Assembly: GCA_048213135.1 (NCBI GenBank)
Contig: PS015873.1
Span: forward strand, 1-26,070
Length of the DNA: 26,070 nucleotides
DNA from: Reclinomonas americana ATCC 50394
Taxonomy: Eukaryota; Jakobida; Jakobea; Jakobida
Direction: 5' to 3'
How positions within the stretch are numbered: the first letter of the stretch is position 1; every line of letters begins with the position of its first letter. Made by a program: the position numbers and the translations under genes. Of the stretch, positions 19,774 to 26,070 are shown piece after piece. Below the pieces are notes generated by a model. It was not told the DNA's origin. It made no database searches and saw nothing but the letters and a program-made list of their open reading frames with translations.

Positions 19774-21431
19774 TCACGTGGGTGAGTCGGTAAAGGTGGG
19801 CTTGGCGCGGGGGAAGCGCCGCTGCGCCTCGGCCGGGATGCGTTCCGACGCCGGCGTGTGCACATGCAACAGTGGTGTCGGCGACGAAGGGGACGCGGGA
19901 CTGCCTGGCATGCGAATGGCCACCGGGCTGCCGCTCAAGTTGTTGGCCGGTGACGTGCGTGGAGGCGACGAGGGTGATGCGCCTTCCGCGGGTGCCACAC
20001 GGGCCGCCACCATGGTGGTCGATGAGCGACCAGGCCGCACCGGCGTGCTGGCCAGGCGTGCATTCGTCTGTGGCGAGCCTCGCTGCGGGGTGTTGGGCAG
20101 CATGCTGGCGTCCGAGCCGTCAATCTCATAATCGCTCGGCATGGTGATGGATGTCGGCACAATCTGTGAGAACAATCAGTGACCACCAGGCAAAGGACAC
20201 ACAATAGAGTCAGGGCACGCACATTGGAGCGCGTATTGGGCGACTGCCGAATGGTGGGGGGCGAGCCGAGCACCGAGCGTATCTGCATGGACTGCATTTC
20301 CCTGCCGCCACCCACGGCGCCGTCCTCCTCCAGCAGGTCGGGCCGATCGGGATCGCCAAACTCGGGACCCGTCAACGCGCCCTGCAGCGACTGCGGGTAG
20401 TATTGCCGCATCTTGTCCTCCCACGCCTGCCGCTGCTGGAAGGTGGCCTTGACCTGCAGAGAGAATGTGAGGCCATGGGAGACGGAAAGAGAGAAAGAGG
20501 GAGGGAGGCGGAGGGCAAGCACCTTGACACGGACTTTGTGAATGAGGACGATGAACATGGAGAAGATGCCAGAGATCACAGCTGCACGAATGGAGGGAAT
20601 GAGCAATCGCCTGCCTGGGAGTCGATACACTCTGGAGGCGAAACACACACCGATTCCGACGGCCGCCCACATGATTTTCCACGAGAAGCCCCACGTGTAG
20701 ACGCTCTTGTCGACACGCAGCGTGTACTGCACCGCTCCAGCAGCCATCATGGTGGCGCCCACAAAGTGCAAGCCCTGCACGCAACAGCATCAGCACAACA
20801 GGAACTGCGACAGAGAGAGAAGAGACACGCTGCGAGACGCACGACTCCAATCCACTTGAATCTAGCGCGGAAGTCATAGACGCGATAGAGGACCCACATG
20901 ACCATGCCACCGACGAGGAACACAATCGACAGCGCAGCCAGCACCAGCGTCTACAACGAAATGAGAGATGCAACACAGAAAACACCCCCATGGCATCGAC
21001 GCAACAATGAGCCCCACTGACGTGTAGTTGCCATAGACATCTCCCGGCAGCTTGACGCGCTCACAGAACGAGGTATCGTTGAAGCGCTGCACGCAAAAGG
21101 AGGCCATGTTGAGGCCGAGCGACGCCTGCATGTGACTATCCTCCATCTGCGCAATGTCCGATCAGCATCATCACACACACAGAGAGCAGTGTGTGTGCGA
21201 CGCAACAAGCCACTGCGGGGTGGCCAGCGCCACAATGCACGTGACCACAGCGGCAAATGCCCACGCCAGCAACACGCCCACACACACAGTGGCAAAGCGC
21301 GGTCGCATGCCCTCGCGACACCTCCCGTTCTCATACGCCCATCGACAGCAGCACCCAGCGACCCGCTGCTGCTTCACCTCCTGCTTGCCGCTGCCGGCGG
21401 AGGTCGGGCGTGACTTGCTCTTGCCACTCAT
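19774..21431 (-). CDS. Multi-pass (4-5 TM) membrane protein with claudin/LHFPL-like topology, family unassigned
   Basis: Six exons join in phase (21431-21207, 21146-21006, 20950-20843, 20774-20523, 20453-20223, 20163-19774). A basic N-terminus (MSGKSKSRPTSAGSGK) precedes TM1 (TVCVGVLLAWAFAAVVTCIV) and ATPQWL. A Cys-containing loop follows (SLGLNMASFCVQRF, then SFCERV) with an NYT glycosylation sequon, then TM2 (LVLAALSIVFLVGGMVMWVL). Three more hydrophobic stretches follow: LHFVGATMMAAGAV, IMWAAVGIGVCFAS and AAVISGIFSMFIVLIH. The C-terminal tail of about 200 residues is Ser/Pro-rich and probably cytosolic (SLQGALTGPEFGDPDRP; MPSDYEIDGSDASMLP). The short-N-terminus, TM1, Cys loop, TM2 pattern with PQW after TM1 recalls the claudin/LHFPL/PMP22 superfamily, but an extra hydrophobic stretch and weak motif match prevent a firm call. 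Function unknown. Divergent from the pseudo-protease with only 61 bp between ATGs. Confidence 0.75.
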
Positions 21432-21492
21432 CGCGATGTGAAAGAAACGGACATAAATTTCACAGTAACGCTTCCTAAATCGCGACGACGTG
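21432..21492. promoter_or_regulatory. 61-bp divergent intergenic region, membrane protein / trypsin-fold protein
   Basis: The shortest divergent spacer in the window. TCGCGA occurs at both edges (21431-21436, overlapping the minus-strand ATG, and 21480-21485), 49 bp apart. Transcription start sites must lie very near the ATGs or overlap. Confidence 0.4.
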
Positions 21493-23163
21493 ATGGTGCT
21501 GAGGTTATGCGGCGTTCGCGGCGCGGTTTGGATTGTGGGCGCGCTGGCCGTGGCGCTGGCGCTGGTCCATGTTGTGTTGGCAGCGACGGTGGAGCAGCGC
21601 ATTGTCGGCGGCACAGTGACGGTCGCCGGGAGAGTTTCGTTTCTCCCACTGTCTGCGCGCGCGCTCTCTCTCTCTCTCATTGTGTGTCGCAGTTCAACTC
21701 GTATGTGGCGCTGCGATATGATGGCGTGCTTGTGTGCGGTGGTGAGTGCTGTGCCAGACGCCATTTGCTTGTGTCACGCTGACTCGATGCTGCAGGCGCG
21801 CTGGTTGCCACTGACGCAGTGCTCACTGCTGGTTCGTGCTGTGTGCCTGTGCGCATTGGTTATCGCGCGTGCTGACCTTTGCGTGTGTGGTTGCGCGCAA
21901 CAGGTGAGTGCTTCAGCGCCAATCGGACGATCACGCCACTGCGTGCGGAGATTGGTGGCGGCATCTTGTTGGACTCGGAGGAGGTGCAGACGGTGCAGGT
22001 GCTGAAGGTGTTTGTGCATCCGAACTTCACCACGGGCTCTGTGGTGAACAATGTCGCCTTGGTGCAACTGGCGTCGGCTGTGACGTGCAACGCGTTGACG
22101 ACGCCGACGAGGCTCAGCAACTCGACGCTGCTGCTGGCTGGAACGCCGACCATGTCGGTTGGGTTTGGGGCGGGTGTGGTGCGTCGCGTGGATGGTTGGG
22201 GAGGTGCGCTGTAGCTTCTCTTCTGCTCACTCGCGAGAGATGCCGCCGACAGAGTCCCGTGAAGAACAAAATGGCGGTGAACAGCGGCCTGCTGAAGCAG
22301 CTGCCCGAGGCGGTGTATCCGTGCGTTCTCTCCAACGGTGTGCCGTCGTACTTTTGTACACGCACGCAGAAATACGAGGGACCGTGCGCTGTTGCGTGTG
22401 CCTCTCCTCGCAACCATCATCCTTCCTTTGTGGACTCTGACATGGCAATCGCTCGCCTGCGTGCAGAATGACTTGGGCGACCCGGTGTTCCATCCAACCA
22501 CCGGGCTGCTGATCGGACTGTCGGCGTACACCAACTACGACTGCGGTTCGCGGCAGGACCTCGTGGCCAACGTCAATGTGGCGCAGTTGCTGCCGTGGAT
22601 CCAGACCATTGCGCCGAAAGTGCAAATGGCCAGCCTGACGGCCAGCAATGGTGCGTCCGCCATTCTCGATATCTCCGTCTGTCTCTCGTGCTTTCTCTCG
22701 TCTTGTACTCAATGTGGATGCACAGCTGCTGCAGATTGTGACTTGTCTTTTCTTACTCGTTCTCTCTCTCTCTCTCGTCTGTGCGTGATGAGCAATCTGT
22801 GCATGCGCAGCAGCCGCAGATTGTCTTTCTCCCTCCCTTTCCCTCCCTCTCCCCCTCCGCCCTCCTCTCTCTCTCTCTGTCTCTCTGAATCTCACTGTAC
22901 AATGTGCAGGCACGTCGGTGTGTCAGACCGCTGGCTTCTCCATGTCGTCAAGCACCGTCCGCACCACGCCGCCCGACCAACCGCAGCCACCCGCGGAGGC
23001 CGCTGTGGGAGTGGGCGCTCGATCGCTATTCTCTGCGTCCGTGAGCTCGGCTTCATCGCGGTCGTCTTTCGTTTCTGTTGCATTCGCCACGTGCGGCTTT
23101 GCGGTCGTCGTGTGCGCACTGGTGGTGTGGGTTCGTTCGAGGAGACGGCACCCGCGATGGTAA
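21493..23163 (+). CDS. Trypsin-fold (S1) serine protease homologue lacking the catalytic triad, C-terminal membrane anchor
   Basis: A signal peptide (VWIVGALAVALALVHVVLA) is followed by the zymogen activation site RIVGG, then NSYVALRYDGVLVCGG and ALVATDAVLTAGSC. The chymotrypsin-fold Cys42-Cys58 pair is kept, but the TAAHC His57 is Ser. The next exon (from about 21904) encodes ECFSANRTITPL, VLKVFVHPNFTTGSVVNNVA and LVQLASA; the Asp102 position (DIALIQL) is Asn (NVALVQL). After SPVKNKMAVNSGLLK and YFCTRTQKYEGPCA, the active-site GDSGGP is NDLGDP, with Leu for Ser195 and Asn for the oxyanion Gly193, while Asp194 is kept. GLLIGLSAYTNYDCGS and PWIQTIAP close the domain. After a 259-nt intron come a Ser/Pro stalk, a TM helix (SVAFATCGFAVVVCALVVWV) and RSRRRHPRW, then TAA. 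It is likely a type I surface pseudo-protease used for binding. Exon phases are consistent throughout. Confidence 0.85.
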
Positions 23164-23259
23164 TACATGTGTCATGTTGTTGTGTACCGTTTGTCGGGAC
23201 AGGGGCATCGGGGATCGTGCCGTAGTTTGTTCTTGTTCTTCTTCCACACCGCCGCCAAA

Positions 23260-23743
23260 ATGCTGCCGGTGGGCGAGGGACTGTTTGTGTTTGAGGGGTG
23301 GCTGACGCTGCTCAGCGGCATTGTGCTCATGCTGTTTCCCATGTTGCGTCGTCGTTGCCAGTGATAGCCAGAGATATCGCACAGCGTTTATTGTCGTGTT
23401 GTTGTCGGATTCTCCGACTTGTCTCCACGCCACAACGAATGTGTGTCGCTCTCACAGAACTTCGCTGAGTCTGATGGGTGTGGAGCGCCCCGAGGCGCAG
23501 AACATGGCCGTCGGCATTCTGCGCTGGTTCGGCTGCTTGTGCATTCTCATTGGGTGGGCCGAGATTCGCTCACCGACCAACACCGGCCTCTACGAGGCCC
23601 TCCTTGCGGGAGAAGTGCTGTACACGCTGGTGTACTTTGCCTTTATCCAGGTGCGTGCGTGGGGCATGGGGGGAAGCCGCAGTCGTCCACCAACACCACC
23701 ACCACTGTCGCCAACGCGCCGACATCGACCGGTGAATGCATAG
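23260..23743 (+). CDS. Small multi-pass membrane protein, unrecognised family
   Basis: Exon 1 (23260-23342) encodes MLPVGEGLFVFEGWLTLLSG and IVLMLFP. A GTTGCGT-donor intron (23343-23457) joins in phase (AT + A) to TSLSLMGVERPEAQNMAVGI, LRWFGCLCILIGWAEIRSPT and LLAGEVLYTLVYFAFIQ. Three hydrophobic segments are seen. The 3' end is uncertain: reading through gives VRAWGMGGSRSRPPTPPPLS and a stop at 23741-23743. A GTGCGT donor right after FAFIQ (23651) could instead start a last intron; a 32-nt intron ending at 23682 would lead into a frame open to 24093. I do not recognise the family and assign no function. The ATG has a favourable CAAAATG context and lies 96 bp after the previous stop. Confidence 0.6.
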
Positions 23744-24119
23744 CGACACGGACGGTGGAACCCTGTGACATTGACATTGCTCTCTGCGCCGTTTCTCATG
23801 GCCCCGTTCCGCATTTCGTGGTTGTGGAAGTTGAAGAGCAGCTCGCCGAGCGCCGAGTGAAAAACCGATGCACGCAAGCATTTGTACGAGTTGTTCCGAA
23901 GTTTGACAGCGACTTTCGATACGCACGACACCGTTACGTGAGCTGTCTTCACGCTCAGCGAATAGCCACTGTCAGTCTTTTCCCGCTGCCTGCTTGTGCA
24001 CTTGCGTCGACAACCGACTTCAAATCGCCCTTCGAATACCAGACACTCTCCGCCCAACAAGGACAACCGCGTTTTCCTCTCTCTCTCCGCTGAGCACGCA
24101 CACACCCCTTTGATCAAAC
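23744..24119. other. Intergenic region between small membrane protein and TPPP-like gene
   Basis: 376 bp with no recognised domain. One plus-strand frame stays open from before 23683 to 24093 (VVEVEEQLAERRVKNRCTQA in the middle). It could be an alternative 3' exon of the preceding gene or chance openness in a GC-rich UTR. The rest is presumably 3' UTR plus the TPPP-like promoter. Confidence 0.4.
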
Positions 24120-26018
24120 ATGAGCCACGCCCTTCGTGATGTCTTCCGCACCTTTGCGGCCTTTGGTCGCACAGGCGACCCGGTGAGCTCACTCTCTCTC
24201 TCTCTCACACACACACATGATGATTCTCTTTCTTCACTTTCTCACGCACACATCCTCCTCGGCCAGAACTCCATGGACGGCGGCAAGTTTGCCAAGCTGT
24301 GCAAGGACACTGGACTGGTCTCGCGAAAGGTAAACTCGTGGAGTGACTTGAAACGTGTTGCGGAAGGAGAGAATCTCACCTCTTGTCTGCCTCTCACGCA
24401 GCTGAGCACCGTCGATGTCGACCTGATCTTCAACAAGGTGAAGCAGCGCACGGAGCGCAAGATCAGCTTTGAGCAGTTCTGCGAGTCTCTGACGCTGCTG
24501 GCCGAGAAACTGTACCCCGAGCTCAGTCCCGGTGTGTTGTCTTGTAATTCGATTCAGCAGCTTTCAGCGTCCTCCTCACTGCCGCGGCTGTTGCAGACGC
24601 TGGTCGACAGGCGGTGGAGGATCGGTACTGTGTGCGCCTATGAGAGAGACCATTCATCGTCGTCGTGCTCACTGCTGTGCCGGCGCAGCATTGTCTCGCA
24701 CGACGGACCTGCCTTGTCGGGTGTGACGGAGACGGCCGGTGACTCGACGCTGGAGCGCCTCACTGATGTGTCGGGCTACACGGGCATGTACGCCGAGGTG
24801 CAGTGTGTGTGTGTGTGCTTGCCGTTGTTGTTGAACACGCACGTTTGCTGATGTGGATTGTGCGGCAGCGTTTTGCCGATGCACCGCCGCCTCCGACAGC
24901 GGACATGGCGAGACTGCAGGTGTCGTCGGCCGGTGGTCCACGTTGCGTGGTCGGAGTGCGTCTCCCACCCCCACCCCGCCTCGCATTTGCTCATTCCGTG
25001 AAGCGCAGCCAAGCCGCGATCACGTCCCACCTCGGCCGAGACTCGTGGTGCGAGTGGCAGTGGTGCGGCGTCGACCAACATTTACGAGCCGGAGCACGCC
25101 GAGGCGAACACGCTGCTCGGAGTGTTCCAGTCGTTTGTGTCGTTTGGTGATCGCACCAATGTCAGCGAGATGGACAACGCCAAGGCACGTGTGTGTAAGT
25201 CTTGATAATTGTTGGGCTTCGTGTTTCTGACCAAGCACCAATCGCAGTGGGTCAAGCTGTGCCGCGATACGGGGCTGCTTACGTGCGTATGTGTTTACTT
25301 TGTGAAGCTGTGTCACTCTAGCACTGCATGCTCACTGTGTCGGTGTGTGCGTGCAGCAAGAAGTTCACGACGACACAAGCTGGTGAATTCTGTTGTTGTT
25401 GTCGAGAATGTCGCCAATGCTCACCTGGTGTCGTGCAGACTTGATCTTCTCCCGCGTCAAGGCCAAGGGCGCCCGGCGCATCAGCTTTGCTGAGTTCCAG
25501 CGTGCACTGGAGGCAGTCGCCGAGGCGGAAGGCACATCGTACGACGATGTGGTCGCGACGCTTCTCGCGGCTGGCGGACCGGGTTCATCAGGTACTGCGT
25601 CTTGTTCATTCCCGCCTTCTCTTCTGCCTCCACGCGTATCTCAAGTTCTGGCTTCTTGTTTCCGCGCACAGGCACTGTGGCCGAGAAGGACAGCACGCTG
25701 AACCGATTGACAGACACCTCGCAGTACACCGGCCTCCACAAGGTTACATGTGCTCCCCTCACTCCCTCGCACGGCCGCACCCGCTGAAGTTCACAATCAT
25801 CTGGCCACAGGAGCGGTTCGACGAGCAGGGTCGCGGTCGTGGCACCGCCGGTCGTGACGTGGGCGGCAAGGTTTGCAATGCACAGACGCTTGGCTTCAAG
25901 ATGACGTGACTGATTTCTCTTGTCACAGGGTTCTGGCCACCTGCCCTCGTCCACACTCCAGTACCATGGCGGCAACGTGTCGGACTTGTCGCAGATCACG
26001 CGCGGAGGCATGAAGTGA
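24120..26018 (+). CDS. Two-domain p25-alpha / tubulin polymerization-promoting protein (TPPP) homologue
   Basis: p25-alpha proteins bind tubulin and stabilise or bundle microtubules; in protists they associate with flagella. Domain 1 has FAAFGRTGDP, NSMDGGKFAKLCKDTGLVSR, LSTVDVDLIFNKVKQ and KISFEQFCESLTLLAEKLYP. A 28-nt micro-exon (24597-24624) follows, then GPALSGVTETAGDSTLERLT and DVSGYTGMYAE + RFADAP. A basic Ser/Gly/Pro linker (KPRSRPTSAETRGASGSGAA) leads to domain 2: LLGVFQSFVSFGDRTNVSEM, DNAKWVKLCRDTGLL, ADLIFSRVKAKGARRISFAE and STLNRLTDTSQYTGLHKERF, with a Gly-rich DEQGRGRGTAGRD. The C-terminus (SSTLQYHGGNVSDLSQITRG) ends MK and TGA 26016-26018. The linker joins the domains in phase (C + CC = Pro), so this is one gene, not two. 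The intron at 25185 looks GC-AG. 26019-26070 is A-rich 3' flank with no gene. Confidence 0.92.
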
Positions 26019-26070
26019 GCCTCAAGAAAAACAAACCAAAGGAAAAAATGCGTCAGTGTACATCGACAAG

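Noticed and set aside
20590-20640. Candidate 49-nt intron (GTGTAT...GTGCAG) inside exon 4 of the membrane protein
   Set aside because: Removing it shifts the frame and produces a stop, so the exon is read through.
1-26070. CRISPR array, prokaryotic operon, tRNA/rRNA genes, transposon ends
   Set aside because: None seen: no regularly spaced direct repeats, no Shine-Dalgarno/operon pattern, no tRNA-like fold or rRNA stretch spotted by eye, and no transposase or terminal repeats. Simple CT, GA and TG repeats lie mainly in introns and spacers.

Overview
This is a nuclear genome fragment from a compact, intron-rich unicellular eukaryote. Almost every gene is split by short introns (mostly about 45-110 nt) with clear 3' ...CAG ends, and the junctions can be fixed by reading phase plus protein-family continuity. 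The gene set includes an IP3-receptor-like Ca2+ channel, a peroxisomal ABCD half-transporter, cytosolic PNGase, a TKL-type kinase, an S10 carboxypeptidase and a double p25-alpha (TPPP) protein. That suggests a free-living or parasitic protist, probably flagellated since TPPP proteins track with flagella. I cannot name the lineage from sequence alone. Three N runs (7711-8255, 11038-11332, 14977-15270) interrupt four genes.

Layout: 2-7656 (+) is the 3' two-thirds or so of an IP3 receptor, ending with channel pore, zinc-finger linker and coiled coil. 8322-8536 (-) holds two short exons of a POLE3/CHRAC17-like histone-fold protein. It is divergent, across 152 bp, from an ABCD3/PMP70-like peroxisomal transporter (8689-10970, +) that runs into the second gap. 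11344-13569 (+) is a peptide:N-glycanase with a UBA/CUE-like N-terminal module. It converges on a TKL kinase with a Tyr/Pro-rich tail (13686-15707, -). Behind that lies a serine carboxypeptidase (15941-18820, -) with one very long polypyrimidine intron. The carboxypeptidase is divergent, across 100 bp, from a DUF952 gene (18921-19517, +). That gene converges on a multi-pass membrane protein (19774-21431, -), which is divergent across only 61 bp from a trypsin-fold protein lacking all three catalytic residues and carrying a C-terminal membrane anchor (21493-23163, +). A small multi-pass protein (23260-23743, +) and a two-domain TPPP-like protein (24120-26018, +) close the window.

The genes do not form an obvious pathway; the arrangement looks like an ordinary dense eukaryotic neighbourhood with three divergent pairs. 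The most unusual signals are: (1) two recurrent 5' splice-site classes, GTGCGT and GTTGCGT (with a GTTTCGT variant), the second looking like the first with one extra T; (2) a divergent selectivity filter (GGSMED) in the IP3 receptor; (3) the membrane-anchored pseudo-protease that keeps its activation site; (4) likely non-canonical AT-AG and GC-AG introns; (5) a PNGase with ubiquitin-related N-terminal modules; and (6) two N runs that are too short for the coding sequence they must hide.
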